This document shows positions 24,737-33,770 of a stretch of 41,504 nt of DNA, piece after piece. Position numbers and translations under genes: made by a program. Origin of the DNA: Empedobacter tilapiae (GTDB lineage: Bacteria; Bacteroidota; Bacteroidia; Flavobacteriales; Weeksellaceae); NCBI RefSeq assembly GCF_004785645.1, contig NZ_SRPE01000018.1, forward strand, positions 1 to 41,504, given 5' to 3'. Within the stretch, counting starts at the first letter, position 1. The number at the start of each line of letters is the position of its first letter. The notes under the pieces are model-generated. The model was not told the DNA's origin, did not search any database, and saw nothing but the letters and a program-made list of their open reading frames with translations.

Positions 24737-26140
24737 ATGAAAAAAATAACGATAAAAAATATAGGAATCGGATTAATTTTGGTTTTGTTAGTACAATCTT
24801 GTAAAGTAACGCAAGATTATGCACGTCCAGATCTTAATCTTCCAACAGAATATACAGATAATCCTATAACGAATAATGGTAATGTTGAGGAAATTGCGAC
24901 TTATCAAAATTTTTTTAAGGATGATAAATTGATAAGCTTGATCGATAAGGTCATTATAAATAATCTAGATTTAAAGATTGCTGCTGAACATATTTTAGCA
25001 ACTGAAGCTTTACTGAAAAGTGTGAAACTAAATTATCTACCTGATGTTAATCTACAAGTAAGTGCAGGCGTACAACAGCTTTCTAAAAATAGTATGATGG
25101 GTTCATTTTCGAGTACAAAACTGTCCGAAGAGTATAATTTTGCACCTTCTGTTTCTTGGGATATTGATTTTTGGGGAAAGTTGGAAAAACAACGTGAAGA
25201 AGCTTTAGCTAACTATCTTAGTCAGGCTGAAAACCGTCGGGCATTACGCGTACAGTTAATCGCTCAAACAGCACAAGCGTATTATAATTTACTGAGTTTA
25301 GATGAACAGTTACGTATTACACAAGAAGTATATAAGAGTATGAAAGAAACATTGGATATGCTTCATGTTCAATATTCTGTTGGCGATGTAAGTTCATTAG
25401 CAATTAAACAATCCGAAGCTCAGCTAGCCGAAACAGCTGCATTAATTCCTGAAATAAAAACTAGTATTAAAGCACAAGAAAATGCTTTACAGACCTTAGC
25501 AGGAAGTTATCCAGATGTGGTAGAGCGTGTGAATTCTTTTACTAATGCGTCTTTTTTAAGTTCACTAGAAGCTGGTGTTCCGACAGATATATTGCAAAAT
25601 CGTCCCGATGTAAAACAGCAAGAATTATTGCTACAAGCAGCTAATGCACGTGTTGGAATTACGAAAGCAGATTTTTATCCAAGTTTGAAAATTACAGGAC
25701 AAGGCGGATTAAATGCAATTAAAACAAGTAATTGGTTTTCTATTCCGGCTTCACTGTTTGGAACAGTTGCAGCAGGATTAACGCAACCTATTTTTAGCAA
25801 AAGAACGATTAAGTCAACTTATGAGCAAGCTCTGCATCAACGAGAAGCATCTGTACACGAGTTTAGAAAATCGGTATTGACTGCGGTAGAAGAAGTAAGC
25901 ACTTCATTAAATAACATTAACGGAATAAAAGAACAAATAATAGAAGTAAATAAAAGAAAATCAGCCATGAATAAAGCCATTGCTGATGCACAAATGTTGT
26001 ATAAGTATGGTGAAGCAAATTATTTGGAAGTACTAACGGTACAACAAGCTTATTTCCAGACAGAGTTGGCACATACATCAGCTATTCAGAAACAAATAAA
26101 TGCGTACATTGCTTTATACAAATCGTTAGGCGGAAATTAA
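24737..26140 (+). CDS. Outer-membrane efflux lipoprotein (NodT/OprM type)
   Basis: A TolC-like channel protein of 467 residues with a lipobox (VLLVQSC, Cys22) and the NodT-family layout: YARPDLNLPTEY after the lipidation site, two repeats of long helical pairs, and GVPTDILQNRPDVKQQELLL in the middle, a diagnostic stretch for the family. FYPSLKITGQGGL precedes the second beta segment. It forms the outer-membrane exit duct of the tripartite pump encoded just upstream. The next gene, the kinase, begins on the base after its stop. Confidence 0.94.
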   Translation: MKKITIKNIGIGLILVLLVQSCKVTQDYARPDLNLPTEYTDNPITNNGNVEEIATYQNFFKDDKLISLIDKVIINNLDLKIAAEHILATEALLKSVKLNYLPDVNLQVSAGVQQLSKNSMMGSFSSTKLSEEYNFAPSVSWDIDFWGKLEKQREEALANYLSQAENRRALRVQLIAQTAQAYYNLLSLDEQLRITQEVYKSMKETLDMLHVQYSVGDVSSLAIKQSEAQLAETAALIPEIKTSIKAQENALQTLAGSYPDVVERVNSFTNASFLSSLEAGVPTDILQNRPDVKQQELLLQAANARVGITKADFYPSLKITGQGGLNAIKTSNWFSIPASLFGTVAAGLTQPIFSKRTIKSTYEQALHQREASVHEFRKSVLTAVEEVSTSLNNINGIKEQIIEVNKRKSAMNKAIADAQMLYKYGEANYLEVLTVQQAYFQTELAHTSAIQKQINAYIALYKSLGGN

Positions 26141-27244
26141 ATGAAATTTAAAGATACTGTAATAGGTAAACAACAATGGAAACCATTTTTTTATTGGAGC
26201 GGTGTGTTAATTTCCTTGGGATTAGCACATTTGATTCAGTATTTATTGAATCCTGAAAGTAGTTGGTGGTTTTTCTATACAGAAGCAAAATGGACGGAAG
26301 TTTTAGCAAGTCTTATGGGCGGTGTAGTCATGTATACGGTTCTTTTCGGAATTATTGCCTTACTTTCTAATTGGGTGAATCAAAAACCTATTTTTAAAGA
26401 TAGTGTGTTAGCACATTTCCTCCTTACCACAGGTGTTGTAATTGGCTCTATGTTTATGTTGCTGTATCTTGAAAATGTAGTTTATGAATTGATTTGGCCA
26501 GAACCTTCTATTACGAATAAAGAAATAGAATTAGAAATTCGTCAATATCTAGTGGTAAATGTTGTAGTTGCGGCATTTGTTAATAGTTTTTATCATTCTT
26601 TTTTCTTTTTTGAAAAATGGAAAGCAAAAGTCATTGAAAGTAATAAACTTGAAATACATGCGCTTCAATTGAAAGAGAATGCATTACAATCAGAGTTAGA
26701 AGTTCTGAAATTACAATTAGATCCTCACTTTCTGTTTAATAATTTCAGTATTCTAACTCAATTGATCGAAACAAATCCAGTAGGAGCTCAAGAATTTTTA
26801 GCAAATCTTTCAAGAGTGTATCGTTATATTTTAACTAGTGGGAAAAAAGATGTAGTCGCATTGGAAGAAGAATTAAAGTTTGTTGAAACCTATTTTCATT
26901 TGATTAAAATTCGACATGGAGAAAGTATTTATCTCGAAGTAAATATTAGCGAAGCGGATAAAACAAAAGGAATTCCACCAGTAACCTTACAATTATTGAT
27001 GGAAAATGCCATTAAACATAATATTTCTACCATTAAAAAACCTCTAAGACTATCTATTGATAGTTCTGAAGATGGAACAATTGTAGTAAAAAACAATTTA
27101 CAACGCATTAATATCGATTACAAAAGTACAGGTATGGGGTTAAAAAATATTCAGGAACGCTATCAGTTATTACAAGGAGAAATGCCAGAAATTAAGATAT
27201 CAGTAACAAGTTTTGAAGTTAAGTTACCTTTGTTAAATTTATAA
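26141..27244 (+). CDS. Sensor histidine kinase of the LytS/YpdA type
   Basis: The 367-residue kinase has four membrane helices at ~18-36, ~56-76, ~88-110 and ~136-156. A coiled linker leads to a His_kinase domain (PF06580 type): LKLQLDPHFLFNNFSILTQL with phosphoacceptor His196, and an ATPase domain with N-box LQLLMENAIKHNI and a GMGLKNIQERY G-box. There is no periplasmic sensor domain, so it may sense membrane state or the pump itself. Its ATG follows the stop of the outer-membrane factor with no spacing, and the LytTR regulator follows after 8 bases. Encoding the pair in the pump operon implies autoregulation (inference). Confidence 0.93.
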   Translation: MKFKDTVIGKQQWKPFFYWSGVLISLGLAHLIQYLLNPESSWWFFYTEAKWTEVLASLMGGVVMYTVLFGIIALLSNWVNQKPIFKDSVLAHFLLTTGVVIGSMFMLLYLENVVYELIWPEPSITNKEIELEIRQYLVVNVVVAAFVNSFYHSFFFFEKWKAKVIESNKLEIHALQLKENALQSELEVLKLQLDPHFLFNNFSILTQLIETNPVGAQEFLANLSRVYRYILTSGKKDVVALEEELKFVETYFHLIKIRHGESIYLEVNISEADKTKGIPPVTLQLLMENAIKHNISTIKKPLRLSIDSSEDGTIVVKNNLQRINIDYKSTGMGLKNIQERYQLLQGEMPEIKISVTSFEVKLPLLNL

Positions 27245-27252
27245 ACAATGCC

Positions 27253-28008
27253 ATGAAGTACATTATAATAGAAGATGAACAGCACAATGCTGCATTGTTA
27301 AAAAGTATTATCGATAAATATGAAGATATAACCATTTTGTTGGCGATTCTGCCTACTATTCAGGAAAGTATTGCCTGGTTGAACGAAAATACGCATCCTG
27401 ATGTAATTTTTATGGATGTGCGTTTGGCTGATGGTTTGTCGTTTGAAATCTTCAAACATGTAACCATTCAATCACCTGTTATTTTTACAACGGCTTACGA
27501 CGAATATGCTTTACAAGCATTTAAAGTTTATGGTGCTGCTTATTTACTAAAACCTATTGTTAAAGAAGAATTAGCAGAGGCTTTAGAAAAAGTGAAAAGA
27601 ATTAAACCTAAATTTTCTGATGATGATTTAGGGTTGCTTGTGAATATGTTTCAAACCCAACAAAAAAAATACAAAAGTCGTTTTTTACTTCACTACCGCG
27701 AAATCTACAAAGTTATTCCTGTAGAAGATATCGATTATGTTTTTCTTGAACATAAAACCGTTTATTTCAGGTTACGAGATGATTCATCTATTACGGTACC
27801 ATACAATCTGGAAGAACTAGAAGAACAGCTCGATCCACAGTTTTTCTTTCGTGTAAATCGTCAGTATATTTTACACATCAACAGTATCGAGAGTATGCAC
27901 AAATATTTTAACGAAAAGACAAAAGTCATTTTGAAACGTGATCGAAATGCAGAAGTAATTGTAAGCCGAATAAGAATGCCGCAGTTTAAATTATGGTTGG
28001 ATAGATAA
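27253..28008 (+). CDS. LytTR-type response regulator
   Basis: The 251-residue regulator has a receiver domain (~1-120) with acidic pocket EDE at 7-9, phosphoacceptor Asp55 in IFMDVRLADG, the FTTAY switch residue and Lys in YLLKPI. It is followed by a LytTR DNA-binding domain (~145-250; FLLHYREIYKVIPVEDIDYV, then FFRVNRQYILHINSIE). It would bind direct repeats upstream of target promoters when phosphorylated by the kinase encoded 8 bases upstream. The likely target is the RND operon promoter region at 20148-20451, though I could not identify a convincing LytTR repeat there. It is the last gene of the operon. Confidence 0.94.
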   Translation: MKYIIIEDEQHNAALLKSIIDKYEDITILLAILPTIQESIAWLNENTHPDVIFMDVRLADGLSFEIFKHVTIQSPVIFTTAYDEYALQAFKVYGAAYLLKPIVKEELAEALEKVKRIKPKFSDDDLGLLVNMFQTQQKKYKSRFLLHYREIYKVIPVEDIDYVFLEHKTVYFRLRDDSSITVPYNLEELEEQLDPQFFFRVNRQYILHINSIESMHKYFNEKTKVILKRDRNAEVIVSRIRMPQFKLWLDR

Positions 28009-28076
28009 TCAGTTAATTTTTATATAATAAATTATGTATTAAATAGTTTAATAAGAATAAAGAAGTTTTTTAACCC

Positions 28077-28101
28077 CTCCCAAAAGTTAGTTTTTCGGGA
28101 G
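28077..28101. terminator. Hairpin between convergent operons
   Basis: CTCCC and GGGAG enclose a 15-base loop between the ends of the RND operon and the opposite-strand thioredoxin gene. T-rich sequence follows on the plus strand. It is a weak but suitably placed terminator. Confidence 0.45.
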
Positions 28102-28112
28102 AAGTTTATAAT

Positions 28113-28343
28113 TTATTTTACATCTTCGATAGAAGCTCCGAAATTGATATGCAAAACATTTCCGTTTACTAGAACAAGAGCAGGAACTGATAATACACCT
28201 GCATTTTCGGCTTCTTTAATTTTTGATTTATCCGTACCTAAATGGATAACTTCAACTAGATCTTTTGGAATTAAATTTAAAAGATCTTTTTCAGCACTAA
28301 CACAGACAGGACAACCTGCATGGTAAAAAATAGCTTTTTTCAT
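28113..28343 (-). CDS. Small thioredoxin-like protein
   Basis: A 76-residue thioredoxin-fold protein with an active site at residues 11-14 (HAGCPVC) and the cis-Pro region GVLSVPALVLVNGNV. It is smaller than classic thioredoxin and resembles glutaredoxin-like thiol reductases. It is cytoplasmic, without a signal peptide. It is the last gene of a three-gene minus-strand operon (cupin, aldolase, thioredoxin-like), lying 22 bases after the aldolase stop. A redox role linked to the aldolase pathway is possible, but only by context. Confidence 0.85.
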   Translation of the reverse strand: MKKAIFYHAGCPVCVSAEKDLLNLIPKDLVEVIHLGTDKSKIKEAENAGVLSVPALVLVNGNVLHINFGASIEDVK

Positions 28344-28365
28344 TTTATTTTTGATTTAAAAGTTA

Positions 28366-29262
28366 CTACTCTTCAATGTTGTAGTTTAATGTTTTTAAAA
28401 TGTTTTTAAGTTCTTCAACTTCGTTTTCGTTTAGAGCATTTAAAGGACTTTTAAAGTGCCCTCCGCCAATTCCCAATAAATCCAATCCAGCTTTTATAGA
28501 TCTTGGTAATCCTTTTGCAACAATAAACTTTAATAAATCCATTTGCTGGTAAAATAGTTCACGAGCTTTTTGCAAGTCATTTTCCTGAATAGCATTATAC
28601 AGGGCGATGTTTAATTCGGGAATCAAATTCGGAGCTGCCGTACACCAACCGTTTGCACCAGCTGAAAAAGCGGCTAATGCCAAAGGATTTGATCCGTTAT
28701 AAAAAGCAACATCTTCACCTAATTCTCTTCTTAAGTAATGCATGCGCTGAACATCGCCACTACTTTCTTTTACCATCGTAACATTAGGAATTTCCAATAA
28801 TCGTTTCAATAAATTGGACGACATATCTACTCCGCTTGTTGCAGGATTGTTATAAACCATAATAGGAATAGAAATTTTAGAAGCAACCGAATCATAATGT
28901 TTTATAATTTCCTGATCCGATAATTTCCAATAACTCATCGGAATAATCATAACAGCTGTTGCACCCGCTTTTTCGGCAAATTGAGCATGGTAAATCGTTC
29001 GTTCTGTTGTAAGATTCGATACACCTACTAATGTGGGAACTCGACCTGCGACTTGTTGCATCGTAGCTTCGGTAATAGCTTCTTTTTCTGTATCGTTTAG
29101 ATAAGGCATTACACCTGTACTTCCCAACGGAGCAATCGCATGCGAGCCGGAAGTAACCAAACGCTCGACTTGTTTTTTAAACAACGGAAGGTCTATATTC
29201 TCATTTTGATCAAATGGCGTTACCGGATAAGCAATCACGCCTTTAAAAGGTATATTGTTCAT
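28366..29262 (-). CDS. Dihydrodipicolinate synthase/N-acetylneuraminate lyase family aldolase
   Basis: A 298-residue TIM-barrel class I aldolase. Catalytic Tyr137 lies in PIMVYNNPATSG and the Schiff-base Lys165 in VTMVKESSGD. The GTTGE-like loop is GSTGVMPYL (47-54), which departs from the GTTGE of lysine-pathway DapA. It would cleave or join pyruvate-type substrates through a Schiff base. The altered loop, the cupin partner and the divergent MocR regulator point to a catabolic role rather than lysine synthesis (inference). It is the middle gene of the cupin-aldolase-thioredoxin operon, with gaps of 30 and 22 bases. Confidence 0.9.
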   Translation of the reverse strand: MNNIPFKGVIAYPVTPFDQNENIDLPLFKKQVERLVTSGSHAIAPLGSTGVMPYLNDTEKEAITEATMQQVAGRVPTLVGVSNLTTERTIYHAQFAEKAGATAVMIIPMSYWKLSDQEIIKHYDSVASKISIPIMVYNNPATSGVDMSSNLLKRLLEIPNVTMVKESSGDVQRMHYLRRELGEDVAFYNGSNPLALAAFSAGANGWCTAAPNLIPELNIALYNAIQENDLQKARELFYQQMDLLKFIVAKGLPRSIKAGLDLLGIGGGHFKSPLNALNENEVEELKNILKTLNYNIEE

Positions 29263-29292
29263 TTTTCTTTTTGTTTTAAAGTTCTTTTATCG

Positions 29293-29793
29293 TTAAAAAT
29301 CTCTTCCTTCTTCTTCTCGTAATGCCACGCCAAGGTTTTGAAGTTGAGGAGCATTTTCGCACGCAATATATTTCGCTGGTTCGGTATCGCTTAGGTTTTG
29401 ATGCTGATGCCAAGCCCAAGAAGGAATGTATAAAGCATCGCCCGCTTGCCATTCTACAATTTCGTCTTCAACACGAGTCCAACCTTTACCTTCAACCACA
29501 TATAAAACAGTTTCATAAGTGTGGCGGTGTAAATGTGTTTTCTGTCCTGGTAACAAACCTCCAATAGTCATACTTACATTTTTACTTGGCAGATCTACAA
29601 AAAATACAGGATGTTTTCTTTCTTCCGAAAATTGATTGTGAACTCCTGCATTTTCAACGTTTTTGTGAATAATGTGCGAAGGTTTTAAATAGGTAGGTCT
29701 TGCAAAGGTTTGATGAAAATCTTTAGAACTGAATTGTTTTTGTTCGGCATGAATCGATTTTTTTACTTCTGTTGCGTTTTCTAATTTTGACAT
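29293..29793 (-). CDS. Cupin-domain protein
   Basis: A 166-residue cupin with a complete metal site: motif 1 THLHRHTYETVLYVVEGKG (His87, His89, Glu94) and motif 2 IPSWAWHQHQN (His129). It could be a metal-dependent dioxygenase, isomerase or sugar/amine-binding protein. It heads a minus-strand operon with a DHDPS-like aldolase and a thioredoxin-like gene. Its promoter overlaps that of the divergent MocR regulator, which probably controls it. The exact reaction cannot be told from sequence. Confidence 0.88.
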   Translation of the reverse strand: MSKLENATEVKKSIHAEQKQFSSKDFHQTFARPTYLKPSHIIHKNVENAGVHNQFSEERKHPVFFVDLPSKNVSMTIGGLLPGQKTHLHRHTYETVLYVVEGKGWTRVEDEIVEWQAGDALYIPSWAWHQHQNLSDTEPAKYIACENAPQLQNLGVALREEEGRDF

Positions 29794-29831
29794 GATTAAA
29801 AATTTTTATTGTTTAATGCATTATTGCAATA

Positions 29832-29892
29832 CAAAAGTATTTTATCTTTGGACTGTCTTAATGATACAGTTTTTATAAAAATAGCTAGTCCA
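29832..29892. promoter_or_regulatory. Divergent promoters and MocR operator candidate
   Basis: CAAAAGTA (29832-29839) is a minus-strand TACTTTTG box, and TATCTTTG (29843-29850) is a plus-strand box; the two are back to back. Over the regulator's start region lie an inverted repeat ACTGT-N9-ACAGT (29852-29870) and an outer pair TGGACT (29849-29854) and AGTCCA (29887-29892). Such a nested site could let the MocR protein repress itself and control the cupin operon. Confidence 0.6.
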
Positions 29893-29893
29893 G

Positions 29894-31318
29894 ATGTTAC
29901 GAGAATGGAAATTTGAAATTCAATTAGATAGTCAATCAGATAAAGCAATTTATCTCCAGATTGCCGATGCTTTAATAAATGATATTCAATCAGGCAGATT
30001 AAAATCGGGTGAAGCTTTGCCCGGAAGTAGGAATTTAGCCACAATGTTGAACGTTAATCGGAATACGGTTGTCGAAGCTCTAAATGTTTTATTGATAGAA
30101 GGTTGGTTAATTTCTAAAGAACGAAGCGGTACTTTTGTATCCGATTCTTTACCCGATTTTGAAGAAGCTGTAAAAAACGAGAAGACAGAAATCTCTTTAG
30201 AAGATATTTCAAATCCTTTAATTCAAATTATGTTTGATGACGGATATCCCGACAGTAAAATTGCACCTATTAAAGAGCTGGCAAGAGCTTATCGTCAAAT
30301 CTTCCATCGAAAAGCAAGATGGCAAATGATGGGTTACAGTAATGTATTTGGAGATTTAGAATTTAGGAAAAACATTGTTCAAATGCTTAATCATCAAAGA
30401 GGAATGCAGGTTCAGGAACAAAATTTGTGTATAACTCGTGGAAGCCAGATGGCGATGTATCTTTCTGCTCATTGTATTTTAGAAAAGGGAGATTATGTAA
30501 TGGTAGAAAATCCGGGCTATAAACCTGCTTGGAAAGCTTTTGAAAGTGCAGGAGCGAAGTTGCTTCCGGTTTCGGTTGATCAAGATGGATTGTTGGTAGA
30601 TGAAGTTGTAAAATATTTAAAATCATCAAAAAAAATCAAGGCACTTTATACAACGCCGCATCATCAATATCCCACAACTGTTACATTGAGTTTGAAAAGG
30701 AGATTGGAATTAATAAAACTTTCAAACCAATACGGATTTACCATTATCGAAGATGATTACGACAATGAATTTCATTTTGGATATCGTCCGGTTTTACCTT
30801 TATCGAGTTTCAAAGAACTCCAAAATTACATTTACATTGGTACCATGAGCAAAGTCGTTGCTCCGGCATTGCGTATCGGATATTTAGCGAGTAATGATTC
30901 TTCTTTGATTAAAAAAGTAGGGGAATTACGTTCGATTATCGATGTACAAGGCGATAGTATAATGGAACAAGCCGTTTTACAACTTGTTAAAGACGGAACC
31001 ATTAAACGACATATTAAAAAAGCAACACATCTTTACCAACAAAAACGTGATTTTACAATAGAACTTTTAAACAAACATTTAAAAGGAAAAGCTTCTTTTA
31101 ACGTTCCTGAAGGTGGTTTAGCTATTTGGATAGTTCCGAATGAATACCAAAACTGGGAATCTATTGCTAAAAAAATGAACGAAAAAGGTATTAAAATCAT
31201 TACACCAGATTCTTATAGTTTTGACAAAGGAATAAACGGTTTGCGATTAGGTTATGGAACATTAACAGAAGAGGATTTGGAAAAAGCGATTAAAACCTTT
31301 GCTGATATGTTAGAATGA
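29894..31318 (+). CDS. MocR-family regulator (GntR HTH plus aminotransferase domain)
   Basis: The 474-residue fusion has a GntR-type winged HTH at ~15-85 (IYLQIADALINDIQSGRLKS, then RNLATMLNVNRNTVVEALN), a linker, and a fold type I aminotransferase-like domain (~110-474). PLP-site residues are visible: the Asp of EDDYDNEF (~286-293), TPHHQYPT (~254-261) and Lys320 in IGTMSKVVAPALRIGYL. MocR proteins sense PLP, an amino acid or an amine. It is divergent from the cupin-aldolase-thioredoxin operon, with nested inverted repeats between, so that operon is the most likely target. It is not obviously PdxR, as no pyridoxal synthase genes are near. Confidence 0.92.
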   Translation: MLREWKFEIQLDSQSDKAIYLQIADALINDIQSGRLKSGEALPGSRNLATMLNVNRNTVVEALNVLLIEGWLISKERSGTFVSDSLPDFEEAVKNEKTEISLEDISNPLIQIMFDDGYPDSKIAPIKELARAYRQIFHRKARWQMMGYSNVFGDLEFRKNIVQMLNHQRGMQVQEQNLCITRGSQMAMYLSAHCILEKGDYVMVENPGYKPAWKAFESAGAKLLPVSVDQDGLLVDEVVKYLKSSKKIKALYTTPHHQYPTTVTLSLKRRLELIKLSNQYGFTIIEDDYDNEFHFGYRPVLPLSSFKELQNYIYIGTMSKVVAPALRIGYLASNDSSLIKKVGELRSIIDVQGDSIMEQAVLQLVKDGTIKRHIKKATHLYQQKRDFTIELLNKHLKGKASFNVPEGGLAIWIVPNEYQNWESIAKKMNEKGIKIITPDSYSFDKGINGLRLGYGTLTEEDLEKAIKTFADMLE

Positions 31319-31518
31319 GTTGATTATATTTAAGATGCTATTCTTTTTCCTGAAACATTAATACCGAAAACAGTTATTATAATATCCATCTATGTGCAAC
31401 AATAGTATCGAAAGACAATTAATAGAAATCCATTGTGCATTATGATTTTTATAATTAAAAATAAGTTGTTCATTACGATGATAATTAGTAAATTATTTTA
31501 ATTACAAAACGATTTAAA
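31319..31518. repeat. Gap with 13-base inverted repeat before the IS remnant
   Basis: No gene is seen. TAAGTTGTTCATT (31462-31474) is repeated in exact inverted form as AATGAACAACTTA (31518-31530), which includes the start codon of the transposase remnant. The repeat may be part of the element's left region or its regulatory hairpin. Confidence 0.5.
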
Positions 31519-32068
31519 ATGAACAACTTACTTGTGAATTAAGAAAAAATATTGGAAGTTTTAAGAAAAATATCTACAGAAAACAATTGCCCATTCAGCA
31601 TAGAGTATTAATATTAAGCTATCTTGAGGTTATTAGTCTAAGTTTGACCGCTGAATACATGGGGCTGTACAGCGAAAGTGACTTTTTCCGTAAGCTTCTA
31701 TCGTGTTTAACTATAAAATAAATTGCACAGTATACAATAGAAGAAAAAAACTGATGTTTTACCAAAATGTCATCAGCCTGAAACTTGCTGAAATATTTAA
31801 TGAGTCGGAAGATATTTTTATAGTGGATAGTATGCTTTTGGAAATTTGTAAGATTGCTCGTAGTTCTCGTTAAAAAATATGTAAATAAATTGATACATTA
31901 TTTTCTCAAATGTGTGACCAATTTATGGTAAGAAGCAATTATGCCAAATCTTTTGATGGGTTTAAAACTAGGATATTAACAAAGATTACCGCAATGACAG
32001 TCATTCAATATATCAACGAAAAAATATTCAACAGAAATATAAATAATTTAAAAATTAGCATTATTTAA
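31519..32068 (+). mobile_element. Degraded IS982-family transposase, internally deleted
   Basis: Across several frames the segment reads as an IS982 transposase: EKILEVLRKISTENNCPF, after a frameshift RVLILSYLEVISLSLTAEYM, then KLAEIFNESEDIFIVDSM and LEICKIARSSR (around the first catalytic Asp), then directly IDTLFSQMCDQFMVRSNYAK and SFDGFKTRILTKITAMTVIQ. The middle third, with the second Asp and much of the DDE core, is absent, and there are several stops (for example after MNNLLVN). Intact IS982 genes are about 290 codons, so over 100 codons are missing. The element is dead. It separates the MocR region from the second TPR regulator module. Confidence 0.85.
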
Positions 32069-32120
32069 AATACACAAAAGGTTAATACAGTTAAAAAATA
32101 AAACGAAGGTCAAAATAAGA

Positions 32121-32142
32121 TTAAATCTTTTTGTAGATTTAA
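32121..32142. promoter_or_regulatory. Inverted repeat before TPR regulator copy 2
   Basis: A perfect repeat TTAAATCT-N6-AGATTTAA lies 24 bases before the start codon. It could be an operator or a leader hairpin; nothing like it precedes the other two copies. Confidence 0.4.
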
Positions 32143-32166
32143 AAAATTAACACAAAAATATTTTTA

Positions 32167-33747
32167 ATGACACAATCTCGATTCATTATCCTTCAAATTT
32201 TTCTTTTATTCAATTTCGTTAATGCTCAGGTTAAAAATACAAGTAGTGAATCATTTTTATTAAAAGCAAAACAATATAAAAACTTAGATTGGGTTAAAAC
32301 ACAAGACTTTTTAAATAAAGCATATATTGATGCAAAAACGAATGATGAATTAGGTGTTTTCTATATAGAAGCATCCAAAATATACTCAGAAACGAATCGT
32401 TTTGATGTAGCTTTAGATTATGCTAGAAAAGCATATAAAATTTACGATGGGAAATCTCCAAAAAAAATTGCAGAGATTAATGATATGTTTGCGTTTGTTT
32501 ATTCTCAATTAAATGATACACCAAAAGCAATACAATACTATGAAAAACTACTTCAACAACATATCCAAAATAATAATAATTATGAAGAGATAAAGACTCT
32601 TAATAATCTTGGTAATGCATTTTTTTCGATTGAGAAATTAGATTCTTCAAATTATTTTTTTTCCAAAGCTTTAACTAAACTTAAGAATTATAATAATCCT
32701 GAACTTAAAGTTTTTGTTCTTGCAAATTTAGGTAAGGTGTATTCGTTTCAAGGAAATAATATCAAGGCATATGATTATCTAAATGAAGCTGAAAAGATAT
32801 TAAATCATGAAAAAATAGAAAAAAGAAAAACTTTTTCTTTGGTTTATTTCTACTTAGCTAATTATTTTAATGGTATTAAAAATTATGATAAAGCTCTTTA
32901 TTATGTAAAAAAAATGGATTCATATACAAATAAATCTAATGCCAATTTTGAATATAGAGATTTGCTTTGGACTTCTTACACAACTTTTTTGAATATAAAA
33001 GATTATAAAAGTGCTGCGATTACATTTAAAAAATATGATTCTATTCGTGAGCATTTGAATATAGAAGAGAAAGCTGTAAATGTGGAACGGACAAAGTTAA
33101 AACACGATTATGAGTCTCAGAAAAAAATAGATGAATTGATACAAACAAAAAAACAAACATATTATTTAGCTGGAAGTATTTTCCTTATTTTATGTATTAT
33201 CATTTCAATTTTATTGGTGCTTAATTATAAAAGTAAAGTTTCCAAATTAGAGTTAGAAAAGCTTCTTCAAAAAGAAAAGAATAATAAACTTGAAATAGAG
33301 AATCATATGAAAGAAAAACAGCTTGTTTACAAATCTATGGAGCAATCTAAAGTAGAGGAGGTTTTTAAATCAATAATGGAACAAATTGATCATCTTAAAT
33401 TGAAAGTACAAAACCAAAAGATAGTAGATGATATTTCTAAAATTATCATGGAGATAAAAACAAATATGAAAACCAATTCTTGGGAAGAATTTGAACATCA
33501 TTTTGTAAATGTTCATGAATCATTTTTTAAAAATTTGGAAAATAAGCATTCTAATCTCACGACTTATGATAAAAGATTGGCAGCTATGATTGTGCTAAAA
33601 TTGAATACAAAAGAAATATCCAATTTACTGAATGTAACTCCTAAAACTATAGAGAATTCTAGAACTAGGCTTAGGAAAAAACTTAATCTTACAAACACAC
33701 AAGTTGATATTTACCATTATTTAAACTCTTTCGCAACATATGAATGA
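32167..33747 (+). CDS. Membrane TPR regulator with C-terminal HTH (copy 2)
   Basis: A 526-residue paralogue of the 12913 gene: signal peptide ending near NAQ, periplasmic TPR-like helices (FDVALDYARKAYKIYDGKSP; KAIQYYEKLLQQHIQNNNNY), the LNIEEKAVNVERTKL segment shared with copy 1, a membrane helix (~335-356, IFLILCIIISILLVLNY), a coiled coil, and a LuxR-like HTH (DKRLAAMIVLKLNTKEISNL, then KTIENSRTRLRKKLNL). The recognition helix, KTIENSRTRLRKK, is almost that of copy 1 (RSIENSRTRLRKK), so both may read very similar sites. The downstream T9SS-secreted gene, 130 bases on, is the likely target. No kinase or receiver domain is present. Confidence 0.85.
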   Translation: MTQSRFIILQIFLLFNFVNAQVKNTSSESFLLKAKQYKNLDWVKTQDFLNKAYIDAKTNDELGVFYIEASKIYSETNRFDVALDYARKAYKIYDGKSPKKIAEINDMFAFVYSQLNDTPKAIQYYEKLLQQHIQNNNNYEEIKTLNNLGNAFFSIEKLDSSNYFFSKALTKLKNYNNPELKVFVLANLGKVYSFQGNNIKAYDYLNEAEKILNHEKIEKRKTFSLVYFYLANYFNGIKNYDKALYYVKKMDSYTNKSNANFEYRDLLWTSYTTFLNIKDYKSAAITFKKYDSIREHLNIEEKAVNVERTKLKHDYESQKKIDELIQTKKQTYYLAGSIFLILCIIISILLVLNYKSKVSKLELEKLLQKEKNNKLEIENHMKEKQLVYKSMEQSKVEEVFKSIMEQIDHLKLKVQNQKIVDDISKIIMEIKTNMKTNSWEEFEHHFVNVHESFFKNLENKHSNLTTYDKRLAAMIVLKLNTKEISNLLNVTPKTIENSRTRLRKKLNLTNTQVDIYHYLNSFATYE

Positions 33748-33770
33748 TTTAAACTAATTCATTATTGTTT

